From: Anaeramoeba flamelloides
Lineage: Eukaryota; Metamonada; Anaeramoebidae
DNA length: 64,000 nucleotides
NCBI GenBank assembly: GCA_027625915.1
Contig: JANTQA010000063.1
Location: forward strand, 3,100,001-3,164,000
Direction of reading: 5' to 3'
This document shows positions 10,910 to 21,443 of this stretch, piece after piece; positions within the stretch are counted from its first letter, which is position 1, and each line of letters opens with the position of its first letter. The notes beneath the pieces were generated by a model. It worked only from the letters and a program-made list of their open reading frames with translations. It searched no databases and was not told where the DNA came from. The position numbers and the translations under genes were made by a program.

Positions 10910-12241
10910 TTAATTAAACCAACTCAGATTTTCGTTTTCGTTCTGCACGTCTGTGTCGAACCAATATAATTGTTCTTGATCATTTTGAAGATAATTAAGA
11001 TCAACGTTGTCAAGAAGTGAAGGCTTTTTTTTTTTGATAACAAACTCATCCCCGAGGCAGCCTAGATCAAGATCCATCTTCTCATGATAATATGTGGGGT
11101 ACCAATGGAAATCAGGGATTGAAGTTGGTGTTTCTACTAATTCCGGGGAGGATTGTCTTTGTGGAAGATTCGTTTCATTCTTGCCAATGTTGAGATCATT
11201 ATTGTTCTCGAATTTGAATTTTTCTTTTTCAAATCGATCATTCTTGGTCTCACTCTCGTCATCGCTATAGCTGTCACGGAATAAATTATTCTCATCCATG
11301 TTCACCTTCACCTTCACACTCACATTCAAATTGCCATTCACATTCAAATTGTCATTCTCATTCTCATTCTCATTCACATTCTCATAATTACGAACAGTAT
11401 TTTTCGATAATTGGAGATGGTAGTATCGTTGGGAAAGTGCTATTCGTTTTTTTTTATATTTGTTTGGTTTCGTTTTTTCATTACTAGTTGTTTTTTTTTT
11501 TTCTGGTTTTTTTCTCTTCCGATCAGACGAATTGGATCTCCAAATGTTTGGATCAGATTTTTGTTTTTGAATTTTTTTAATGCCCGATGTTAAACTATGG
11601 TTTTTTTGGTTTCTTCCTTCCTTTAAACCAGCTCCAATCTCCTGTTTCTCTTCTTGTTTGAGTTCTTCTTTGTGTTCTTGTTCTTGTTCTTGTTCTTGTT
11701 CTGTTTCTTGTTTCTGATCCTGTTGTTTATGTTTTTGTAGGTTTAGTTTCAAACCGGTTCTTGTATTAGAATAGGATTGTGTGAGTTTTAATTTTGTTAA
11801 TTTTTTAGTTAAGGGTTTGTTTTTGTGGAAATTTGTCACAAGACCCTTTTTTTGCATTCTCTTTCTCTGTGGTTGTTCAGACTTTGGACCAAAAACTAAC
11901 CACTCTCTCGAATAATTTGAAATGTTGTAGAGCCCAAATGAGACACGAAAATATGTTGCAAGCCCCCTTTGGATGGATTTTTTGGGCCTGTGAATCAAAT
12001 TCACAAGATCTGCAATACAGTCCCTTTTAATCTTCACAAGCGTTGGCGGCTTGATCTTGCTCACCAATTCGTTTTTCAAATCGTTGCCCTTTTTGAGTAG
12101 CTCCAAATGACGGGTGTTCAACCCATCAACACCATCAGGACACACTTCCAATAGCAACTTTAATCTTTTTCGAAATGAACATGATCCTACCTTTGCTTGT
12201 TTAAATGATGAGGCTTGTTTTTTTTTCAGTGGGTGGCTCAT
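10910..12241 (-). CDS. Hypothetical low-complexity protein, 443 aa
   Basis: A single open frame on the minus strand from ATG 12241 to the stop at 10910, with no introns needed. The N-terminal 120 residues are the most protein-like: KRLKLLLEVCPDGVDGLNTR followed by a basic stretch with IADLVNLIHRPKKSIQRGL and YFRVSFGLYNIS, which could be a small folded domain I do not recognise. The middle is highly charged, with an EQEQEQEQ run near residue 185, KKRKKPEKKK-like basic clusters, then NENENENDN and NVSVKVKVN tracts built from short tandem codon repeats. The C-terminus is acidic and aromatic (residues 365-443, with WYPTYYHEKMDLDLG and ending LSWFN). No signal peptide or membrane span is seen. Nuclear localisation is possible from the basic clusters but is inference. 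The 5' flank (12290-12400) is a long T/TG-rich tract. Confidence 0.75.
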   Translation of the reverse strand: MSHPLKKKQASSFKQAKVGSCSFRKRLKLLLEVCPDGVDGLNTRHLELLKKGNDLKNELVSKIKPPTLVKIKRDCIADLVNLIHRPKKSIQRGLATYFRVSFGLYNISNYSREWLVFGPKSEQPQRKRMQKKGLVTNFHKNKPLTKKLTKLKLTQSYSNTRTGLKLNLQKHKQQDQKQETEQEQEQEQEHKEELKQEEKQEIGAGLKEGRNQKNHSLTSGIKKIQKQKSDPNIWRSNSSDRKRKKPEKKKTTSNEKTKPNKYKKKRIALSQRYYHLQLSKNTVRNYENVNENENENDNLNVNGNLNVSVKVKVNMDENNLFRDSYSDDESETKNDRFEKEKFKFENNNDLNIGKNETNLPQRQSSPELVETPTSIPDFHWYPTYYHEKMDLDLGCLGDEFVIKKKKPSLLDNVDLNYLQNDQEQLYWFDTDVQNENENLSWFN

Positions 12242-15200
12242 TTCGAAGTCTATTTAGGCGTTGTGTGAAGTGCGGAACAAAGAAAAAAATTATAATCAAA
12301 ATATTTTTTTTTGTTTTTAGTTTTTATTTTTGTTTTTGTTTTTTTATTTTTGTTTTTGTTTTTTATTTTTTTTTTTGTTTTTGTTTTTTATTTTTGGAAC
12401 AAATTTTGTTTGTTTTGGAATGAGTAATTTGAACATTTTTTAAACAAGTAAAAGATAAAAATTTTTCTAAACGGAGAAAAAAAAAAAAAAAAAAAAAAAT
12501 TCTACTCTTTGGCTGATGTATCCTAAAAAAAATGTTTTTGATTTTTTTACTTGACAAATGTTTTTTACTCCTTAAGGGTATTTGTTCCTCAGTTTTTTAA
12601 TTTTTAAAAAAATCGACAAAATATTTCATTTTGAAGAGGAGAACAAACTTTTGCGAATAACTATTTTTACAATAGAACGAAAAAACGATAACGGTGCCAA
12701 AAATAAGCTTTTAAAACCAATTCTCGAACAATGGAATAAATTAAAGTTTTATGGTAAAGTTTGATCACAAATAATTTTATTCTTTCTTTTTGTTTTTTTA
12801 TTGTCTTGATCTTATTTTCTTAGTAGTGATTTCGAAATTTAAAAAATCCACAACTTGAATAACGGAATAAAAAGTAGTAATAGAAACGTTGGTGTTCGTT
12901 TACTTTCTTGAAAAAATAGAATAAAAGTTGTTTGTTTTTGAAAATCTCATTCAAAGAAGATATTTTTAACTTTTTGGCAATCTCCCTTTCAAACCCTTAA
13001 TATTCTCAAGTTCAACTTTTTGGTTACATTTATTTTGAGAAAAGTAAACCCAGATTAATTGAACAACTTTACTCTCAGAAAAATGTCCGGAGACAGCTAT
13101 GAACCCTTGTTTACCAACCCTCTTTTCCCTCAAACAATTTTTTTTTTTTGAACACAGTAGTCTTTTTGAAGTAAAAGAGTCGTAAATGTGTAAACAATTC
13201 TGTAACTTTACTTTTCATGTTTAGTTTTACAGCCATAAAACCATTAAACGAGTATTCTAATCAAACATCTCTTTATTCCTAAAATGAAAATACAAGCAAG
13301 ACTTTTTTCACTTTATTTTTAAAAAACTTGAATTAAATTAGACAAGATCAAAAAGAAAAAAATTTTCAATTTGGAGATATTTACCAATCCTTCAAAATGG
13401 TTGGTAGATAAGGCTCTTTTATCAAAATTTCTTCATGGCAGAACATTCATAAATTGTTTTTTTAAGGTAGATTTTGTCTCAATTTTGGAAAAAGTAAAAA
13501 GTAATGTTATCTTTCTCTTATTGGATCAGAACCAAAGTTATGACAAAAACAAACCCCATAGTTTTTCTTTTCCAGTTTTCAGTTAATTACCACAATTTTA
13601 CAGTTGTTCCAAGAATTGATATTTGTATTTTTTGTGTGTAAATTTTTGAATTGTTTTTGGAAATCACTGTTGGTTTTTTTTTGGTGAGGTTTTTTTTTTA
13701 AAATTTTATTCTGTTTTTTTCAAAAATATCGTTCCCTAAAATTGTACATCTCAAATCAAACAGTATTTACAAGAGATCAATTTACAAAATATTTTTTCTA
13801 AAACCTTCCAAGATCATTCTTCCTATTTATGAACTAACTCTGCCAAATTTAAAATTGTCACCAAAATCAACAAACACAAAATCTTTCAGTTTGAATCTGA
13901 AAAAAACAACAACAAAAAAGAGATAATGAAATTTCTAAAAAACTGTTTAGTAAGGTATTTCGACAGGTTCAAAAATGATTTTTAAATTTTTCAAGTTTTT
14001 TTAAAAAAGAAATGTTGAAAAATTTCATTTCATTTCTCAATTTTTTACTTGTGCCAAGAACCTTAAAATCTTCTCTTGAGTTGGTGAACTTGATTTATTT
14101 ATTTATTTATTTTTTTGCTTCTCTCTATTGGGTGAGATCCAAATCCTAACTGAAGTAAAATTCTAGAATCGAAAAAAGTTCAGTGGAAATTTAATATCTT
14201 TAAAATTCAAAAAGAACATGCTCAATCATTTAAAAAATATCATTTTATATCAACAAGTTTTAATGAGAGTGAATTAAATTAAGAAAAAGATCATTTTTCA
14301 TTAGTTACAAAAAGATCTTTGGGTTTTTTCATTCAATGAGTAGAAAAAATAATTTTGGGATCTTGGAAAAAAATTTCTTTGATAAAATCTGAGAATTGGA
14401 TTAGATTATTGTTACGTTGTGCTTCTTTTTTAAAAAATATCATACAACTGAAAACTCGTCAGTTCGAAAACAGAGAAAAAAACTAAAACACCGTTTAAAA
14501 AAGTTACAAAACAACCGCTCCAAAATACTTTTTTGTAAAAAACAACACTAAAAGTCTTCAAAAAACAATTTAATCCAATATTATTTATTGAACAAACTAT
14601 ATTTGTCGATGAGAAATAACTATTTATCTTTTCGAAATACTAATTTCCCCTTTAAAAAATTAAAAAATAATCCTAATTTGCTGTTTGTTGAATAAAAAAC
14701 AGTACGAAATATTCTTTCAATTTTCGATAAAATTTTGAAGTATAAAATTATTATTTGATTTTATAAAAAGTTTAAAAAAATCATTTTCCTCGAAAGGCTA
14801 TGTTTCTACCCTGGGTAGTGTTGGGCTAATGTGTTATTTTCCTGTCACTTCTTTAAAAGAATTTTCATTCTAAAGGAAGTGGGGAAAACAATATTACTAA
14901 TTTTAAAGCGAAAATAAAAACAAAAAAAAAAGATTTTCAAATAGATTTTTGATTGAAAATAATAAAAAAATAACTTTAAGTGATTTTCAAGTTCAAGTTC
15001 AAAATTTGATCACATTCCAAACTTGTATAAGTAACTAAAAAAAAAAAAATTTAGAACAGCTTAGGGGATTTACTTTGTGTTTATAGACATGGAATGGAAA
15101 TTATGAAATATTAAATTGTGAATATGAAATTGTAGAATCAAGAAAAGTAAAAATAAGAAGGGTTGAGAATATGAAAATTTCACAGTTTTTTTGGACAACA

Positions 15201-16126
15201 AATTTACCCTTGGAAAAATTAACTGAGGTTATGGAACTCTACAAAGAAGTGCTTTATCAACTATTTCATCATTTTCACCTGAAAAACACATCCATAAAAA
15301 TTGAAGAGTTTAATGATCTAATTAATTTTTTAGATTTTTTGTTTATCTTTCGAAAGTTGTAATTAAATTATGCCATTCTATTTTGAAAATTATGGTATCA
15401 GTCCCAATTAGATCTCTAGTCATTATTTTTTCAATTTAAGGTGAAAACTAAAAAAAAAAATTGTTTGTATTTTCACCCCTTTTTTTAATAAATCTGAATA
15501 TCAGAAATCATTTGGTATTTTTTAATTGAATGTTTCTCACATTTTACAAAATTGGAATTAAAAGAAAGAATATTTTAGAAAATTATATTTTTTGTGTTAA
15601 ATAAAAACCCAATATTAAATAATTATTCAAATTAATTTTTTTTTTTCAAAAGTTCGAAAAAGTGTTTATTAAATAAAGTTAAAATAAATAATTTTTAGTT
15701 TATTAATTTGAAAACCCAAAGTAAAAAAAATTTAAAATACACAGTTTTATTAATCTAAAGTTATTAAATAATTGTGATAACCATGTTTGATAAATTTTAT
15801 TTATTAAAAAAACAATCGGAGCCAGTTTTTAGCATTTTAATACCCACTAAAATAAGATTTTATTTTCGATAAAGAAACATTTCGTATTTTTTTTTTAAAG
15901 TGAAAAATATTTACATTATAATATTTTGACAATTATAATTTCGGCAAAACCAAAGATAAATAATGATAAGAGAAGACTACCATAAGAATATAAATTGGAC
16001 ATTTTTATAGTTTTTTATATAATTCCTTGACTCTTACTTGAGTTTCTATCCGAGAAATAGTCATTTTTGAAAAATTTCCTTTTTTTTTTCTCTCAATATT
16101 TTTTCAAATAATTAGGTAAAGTTATT
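12242..16126. other. Intergenic; possible unrecognised exons near 13.1-13.9 kb
   Basis: A T-rich microsatellite-like tract (12290-12400) and a run of A (about 12476-12500) lie just upstream of the minus-strand gene. From 13083 an ATG-started frame (MSGDSYEPLFTNPLFPQ) in a locally G+C-richer spot runs only 22 codons. Downstream, 13371-13586 (WLVDKALLSKFLHGRTF) and about 13725-13921 (KPSKIILPIYELTLPNLKL) are open on the same strand and could be exons of one unrecognised gene, but I could not fix splice sites. A short near-perfect hairpin lies at about 14847-14882 (CACTTCTTTA...AAAGGAAGTG). An ATG-started 63-codon frame at 15171-15362 is also unsupported. Confidence 0.35.
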
Positions 16127-16645
16127 TTAAGGACGATTTTTTTAGGTGAAAATAGTGAAATAATCGATAAAATCACCATTGAACAAGTTATACAATCCAA
16201 TTTATATTTGTCCAAGGAAAATTTCTTTTAGAAAAAATGTGAAATTTTCACAATTTAAACAATTTTCACAATTTTAACCTTGTTAGACCATGCTAAATTT
16301 CGATTTTAATATTTTAGAATTTCCATTTCAACTTTCGGAACCCACACTATTTTCTAGAGATGTTCTACATATTTTTAAATTTGCCTTTACAAGTTTGAAA
16401 TGTTCTCAAATTTGAAATACATTTGAAAATCCCCAAAAGTCATTTTTTGCAATTATTTTTTTTGTTATTTTCAATTTTCCTTTTCATTGAATACCAAAGA
16501 AAAATAGTCGTTGTGAAAAGGCAAAGATGACAAAAAATGTTTTTTTTTTATTTTCCAATTTCTGACGTGTGGAAATTTTTCTGAGAAGCGAAAGTGAAAT
16601 AACACAATTACTCAACGCCCTCAAGGATGGGAACGCAGTTCTTAA
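16127..16645. mobile_element. TTAA-flanked MITE, family A, copy 1
   Basis: About 510 bp bounded by TTAA at 16127-16130 and 16642-16645. The left end reads TTAAGGACG and the right end is the inverse of TTAAGAACTGCGTTCCC. The whole block aligns with 29731-30242, sharing GTGAAAAT.GTGAAAT, GAAATTTTCACAATT, GTTTGAAATGTT.TCAAATTTGAA and the right end. TTAA target sites with GGR...YCC ends are typical of Kolobok-type DNA transposons (family knowledge); assignment here is inference. No coding capacity. Confidence 0.75.
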
Positions 16646-17052
16646 ATACAAATTAAATATTTTTTTCCAAACGAACCCCCCCCCCCATAAAATGATTAAC
16701 AACTAAAAACAACTTGGTTAAGAAACATTGCATTTACAACACCCAAGTTACAAATTGACTACTATGGAACCGACTCACTATCGTCTTATCAAAAATTAAA
16801 AATTTATAAAGAGAAAAAAAAAAAAAAATAACCAAGTTAAGGAGAAAGAAAAGAATTTAATTAATTAACAACTAAACTCAAAATAAAATTGAAATTATAT
16901 TACCGAATCAAAAGGATTCTGTTTTAAAATATAAAATACAATTAATGATAAAGATATATAACCAATACCAATAGAAACCGAAACCCCTTCTTCGAACTAG
17001 CATTTTGAAAAATAAAATCTTTATAGAAGTTTTTGATGGCACCTTTGCTGAA
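16646..17052. other. Short intergenic gap with a C homopolymer
   Basis: Eleven consecutive C at 16676-16686, striking in DNA this A+T-rich. No gene seen. Confidence 0.6.
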
Positions 17053-17615
17053 GTCACGATAAAGTTATAAAAATTATGATTATTTTTATCAAATTGTGAT
17101 ATTTTAGAAAATTGTGATTTTCAATATGATCGTGATAATATGACAAATCAAGATATTCTAAAAAATCCCAATAATTAATTAAAAATCGTGATAAATGCCA
17201 AAATATTGTGCATTAAAAAGTAATCACGATGGAACAATTTATGGGTATTTGGACTAATTCAGCATTATTTTTGTTCAGGAAATTTTTGTTGATCAAAATA
17301 TAGATTATGTGATTAAAAGTGATTTTTTGAAAAAACAACAAAAAAGATACTTGACTCAATCAAAGCTCAGATCAAAGAGTTTTATTGTATTTTATTTTCT
17401 TTGGATGACAAACCCATTGATCCTTTTAGATCAACAGCAATAAGAACTAAAGAGAAATAAATATTTTCTGAGTCAATTGTGGTGTTTTAAATTGTGTTTA
17501 ATAAAAGAGATTCGAAACAATATCCTTCACTCGATCTTCAAAAAATCTGTTCTAGGGTGAAAACATCTTAAATACTCAATGAACACTGAAAGGGGCTGGA
17601 TAACTTTTCAAAACC
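17053..17615. repeat. Dispersed repeat of about 565 bp, copy 1
   Basis: This aligns over its whole length with 33711-34283. Shared landmarks in order are ATAAAGTTA, GATTATTTTTATCAAATT, GTGATAAATGCCAAAATATT, AATTCAGCA, GAAAAAACAACAAAAAAG followed by ATACTTGA.TCAATC, CTCAGATCAAAGAGTTTTAT, AGATCAACA.CAATAAGAAC, and a terminal ACTGAAAGG followed by AACTTTTCAAAA. There is no clear terminal inverted repeat and no open frame of note. The family is unknown. Confidence 0.8.
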
Positions 17616-19377
17616 TTTCACAATATCCTTGCCACACATTCTCACCAATTATTATGATTTTTTGTCTATTTTTTTTCTTGTTATTCTTCTTCTTCTTTGA
17701 GCATCTTGTTATTAAACAGAAAACACAACTAGAGCTTAGAGGTTTTTGTTTGATCGATCACCAATAAGAAGGAAAATTACTTTTTATTCTTTATGGTTAT
17801 TTGACCTGTGAAGATAATAACTTCCATTTTAAAAAACACACCGATTTTATATTCAATATATTGTTTAAATTGGTTTTTATTATTTTTTAATTATAACATT
17901 TCTTTTTGATTTTATACTTTTTCAATTACAAAATGAAAAGAAAAAAATTTGTTCTTCTACAAATAGCCTCATTCGGTTGATATAAAAGTTTTAGGTCTTT
18001 CAAAACACTCAAACACTAAAGACAATTCACAACCCCTGTAAACGCTTTCTAACATTTTTAAAAGGGGAAAAGATGTTGCAAAAGTCTCAAGGTTTGTAAA
18101 AGTCAAGAGTTTTTTTTTAATAAGATTTCAAAAAAATAATTTTTCTTTTTTTTCACAATAATTATTTTTTATTTTATTGCGATAATGTGGAATATCGAGA
18201 TTTTTATTATTTTTCATGATGAAGCAGCACTAACCGCGATTTTTAAATATTATCATGAATTATTTGTTAATATCGATATAATATATATTATCATCAATAC
18301 TTCTATTGATAAAAAAAAATTCAGATACTCTAAAATATACTCCATTTCACTCAATGTACCAACCAAAAATGAAAAATTCATTTATTTTCTAAGAATCAAC
18401 GGATATTAGATTGTTTAGAAATAAAAGAAATGATAATATACAGATAAGAGTTGATATTCATAAAAGAAAAACACTAAAAAACTAAAATTTTTTCAAAAAA
18501 ATAAAATGTAGAAAATAATTTTTTGGGTCCCTTTCATTGAAACATCTCATGAAAAATTCTCAATTTCTTTAGGAAAATAAAATTGTTGACCATACTATTT
18601 TTTGATAGTAAAAACACCAATTTTAACTGAAATTGTATCACCTCAATTTTTTTAAAGTTAATTTGTGTTTTTCAAACAATTTTTTATTTAGTCAAATAGT
18701 TTTTCATCCAAAAAAAAAAAAGATAAAATAAAAAAAAAAAAGTAAAAGAAAATTGCAAAAAGCAAAACACAAAAACAGAAATGAACTAAATTAGAAAAAA
18801 CAAAACAAAAATTTGCAAAATTAGATAAAATGATTCTGATCTAAAAATTGACAATTTGTTTTGAGAAGAATCTTGAATAAAACTCATAAAATATGTTCGA
18901 TTTCTTTAATAAAGCTAGACACCATTGAATAAAAAAGAGTTTGGTTGGATATTGATCTTGACACTAATTAATAAAAATTTATATAAGAAATACCAATAAA
19001 ATATAAAATTCTCTTTTCTAAAGCAGAATTTTTGAAAAAAAATAATTCTTATTTAATTATTTTTTTTGAGATCTCTAGAATAGTTGGATTTGGATAAGAT
19101 TTGCCCCGAAAATTATGTTACAAACAAATATTAAAAAGTATTTAAAATCTAAGAAAAAAAAAATCAAATGGCTATAGTATTAGATCTCGAAAAATAGTGC
19201 CACTTTTAAAAAAAACAAATAAATTACTTTTAATTTAGTTTTTTTTGAAGAAAGAATATTTTCTCTAAAATTTTAATTGTAGATCTTGGTAAAATTACAA
19301 TTTTTCATTTTTTTTGAAATAATTTGAGATTTTGGAACTTAAAAAGATCACAAATATAATTTTTAATAAACAATCGT
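17616..19377. other. Intergenic, nothing recognised
   Basis: A+T-rich DNA with many A and T runs. A 74-codon plus-strand frame at 18185-18409 is not convincing. No RNA gene or repeat was recognised. Confidence 0.5.
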
Positions 19378-20191
19378 TTATTTCAATTTCGGTGGGTATT
19401 CTGGTGTTGTTACCCCCTTAACAGTTGAAAATGGATCTTTGATCTCTCTGTTCACTTAGAAACTAATAAATAAAATTACAATTTTTTCAAGTTTTTTTTT
19501 TTACCTTGAAAAACTATTTTTTCGATCTTTTTCACAAGGTGTTGATTTGTTGAATTTTTTGGTATTCTTATACGATTTAGACACATTTAAAATACCCCCC
19601 TGAAAGTTTTAATTCGTTTTGCACCTTTACAAACCGAAAATTAAATCTTTAATTCTATTATTTCTCAAGATTTGAGGGTTAATAATACCAATAGGATATT
19701 TTATTCCAACTAAAGATTAAAAAAAAAAAAAAATAATAATTCATTTAAATTTTCAAAAAATGTTTCTGTGTTGAAAATATTTGTAAGAAATTTGTGAATT
19801 TTTCGAACATGTGTAAAATTATTCTAGACCTTTTTCAGCTCATATTTGATAATTAATTAGAATAATAATTGATGACAATAAAACATTTTTTGTTCTTTCT
19901 AATAGACCTGTATTTTATATTTCTAAAGCGAAAATTGTAAATCTGTTTTCAAAAAGTGAGCACTAAAAGTTTTAACAATGGTGCTTCAAAGGATCTAATT
20001 CACACACTTTAAGCAGTCTGAGTGCATCCGTTTATCAAACTTGTAGTCAGCACTTATTTTAAAACAGCCGTATGGATTTTTAATGAATTTTAAATTGAGA
20101 TAAGGGATTACTGAAAAGAATTTTGAAATTATTTAAGATCAGAATTTCCCAAAAAAAAAAGATAACAAGGAAATAAGTTTTGGGAGTTCAT
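19378..20191 (-). CDS. Unrecognised four-exon gene, 93 aa (rebuilt)
   Basis: Four minus-strand pieces join with matching phases and GT-AG sites into a 282-nt frame: exon 1 20191-20167 (ATG start), exon 2 20110-20006, exon 3 19709-19635, exon 4 19454-19378 (TAA). Introns are 56, 296 and 180 bp; the donor of exon 2 is the least certain because GTGTGTG offers several choices. The peptide starts MNSQNLFPLIPYLNLKFIKN, continues PYGCFKISADYKFDKRMHSD, then KYPIGIINPQILRNNRIKDL and ends DPFSTVKGVTTPEYPPKLK. These stretches stand out as less A+T-rich than the flanks and have ordinary globular composition. I do not recognise the family. There is no signal peptide or membrane span. It lies about 200 bp downstream of the uL14 gene on the same strand, close enough to share a transcript region, but each has its own ATG. 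Function unknown. Confidence 0.5.
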
Positions 20192-20285
20192 ATTTATTTT
20201 TACGAGACTTTAAAAAGCTATAAAGTTTTGTTTTTTTTTTTTTATAAAAATTATTGTTACTCTAAATAAGATTGTTGGTTAGACT

Positions 20286-20391
20286 GGCTTAATGAAAAAT
20301 CAAAAAATCAAAAAATAAAAAAATAAAAAGAAAAAAAGAGAAAGAACTTTTTCTTTTTCTTTTTCCTTTTCCTTTTCCTTTTCCTTTTCTT
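20286..20391 (-). repeat. Purine/pyrimidine repeat abutting the uL14 stop codon, hairpin-forming
   Basis: Read on the gene strand, (GAAAAG/GAAAAA)n follows the stop codon directly and is followed by a T/C-rich tract with CTTTTT units. The two halves can pair into a long hairpin in the predicted 3' UTR of the uL14 mRNA. This could be a structure that aids 3'-end formation or simply microsatellite growth. Confidence 0.6.
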
Positions 20392-20841
20392 TTAGATGAT
20401 AGAGCTTGCATTACTTGCAATTCTTGGCCAGATATCTGCACACTCTTTTGCAACTGGCCCATTGACAACAGATCCTTTCATTTCGCCATTTGGGTTGACA
20501 ATTACACCAGCATTATCTTCGAAAAAGATATATACACCTTCTCTTCTTCTCCATGCTTTTTTTTGTCTTACAATAACACCTGCTAAAACTAATTAGTTAT
20601 TAAAAATTCATTTTTAATTAAACAAAAAAAATATGAAACAAAAAAAAAAAAATTAAACAAAAAGGATTCCAAAATAAAAAAAAACAAAAAAAGCAAAGAA
20701 GAAATTTTTTATATTTTTCTTTGTTGTCTTTTCGTTTCGTTTCTTTTTTTGACTCAAGTTATTTACCTTTTTTTCTGAGATCTGGCTTTCCTTTTTTGAC
20801 TGAACAAATAATCTGTAATTTAGGAAGGAAGAAAGTAATTG

Positions 20842-20873
<32 letters not shown>

Positions 20874-21112
20874 GAGGAATAAAAGCGTAAGAAACCTAAT
20901 TAAAACAACAGAAAGATCAAGCAAATAATTACCATATCACCAACACTTGCACCAGGTAATCTGTTCAATCTTCCTTGTACACCTTTAACACCAATAATAT
21001 ATAAATTTTTGGCACCAGTGTTATCGGCACAATTAACAATTGCTGCTGTTGGAAGACCAACTGAGATTTTGAATTTGTTTCCTGTAGCACCGCCTCTTCC
21101 TCTTTTGGACAT
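20392..21112 (-). CDS. RPL23: Large ribosomal subunit protein uL14 (RPL23), three exons
   Basis: Exons 21112-20933, 20812-20767 and 20588-20392 (stop TAA 20394-20392) join into a 140-aa protein, the same length as animal RPL23. Introns are 120 bp (GTAATT...ACAG) and 178 bp (GTAAAT...TTAG). The product matches uL14 throughout: [97 protein letters not shown] and [12 protein letters not shown]. uL14 sits on the interface side of the 60S subunit near intersubunit bridges and the factor-binding region. For exon 3 the acceptor at 20590-20589 was chosen because it gives VLAGVIVRQ, keeping the family length exactly; the nearby TTTTAG would delete two residues. All conserved blocks are intact. Confidence 0.97.
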
Positions 21113-21443
21113 ATTTAAAAATGATAAATTAAAAAAAAAGATAAAAAAATGTAATTTTCAAGTGATCATATAAATTATAATTTATATTCAACACTTTGAA
21201 TTGGTCCAAATTGTTAATTAAGGTTGTTTGATTGAGAAGAAACTTTTTACATTGGTGTTTTTTGTTGTTTTCAAAATACTTCCCAGGAAATCTTTTTCCA
21301 AAATAAACAGATTTTTTAAGGACTATGTTTGCAATTCAACCAATAGTCTGATAACAATTTGTTGCAATCTCATTTAAAAAGTTTGGTAATGGATCTTGGA
21401 AATATTCTCCAATTTGGATCAAAAAATCATTTTCTATCATTGC
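21113..21443. other. Upstream region of the uL14 gene
   Basis: A T-rich leader in front of the uL14 ATG, then a TTAAGGACTATG near 21316 that resembles the left end of the family A MITE (TTAAGGAC) without a matching right end. No gene seen. Confidence 0.4.

Noticed and set aside
12582-12764. 60-codon frame with FHFEEENKLLRITIFTIERK
   Set aside because: Some protein-like character but no start context, splice partner or family match.
16676-16686. Poly-C runs here and at 23649-23662 as possible structural or regulatory elements
   Set aside because: Striking by composition but isolated, with no partner G runs nearby; treated as simple homopolymers.
19500-19607. Exon-like piece reading NVSKSYKNTKKFNKSTPCEK with an acceptor and donor
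   Set aside because: Its phases do not fit between the exons before and after it in the four-exon gene, whereas skipping it does; it could still be an alternative exon.
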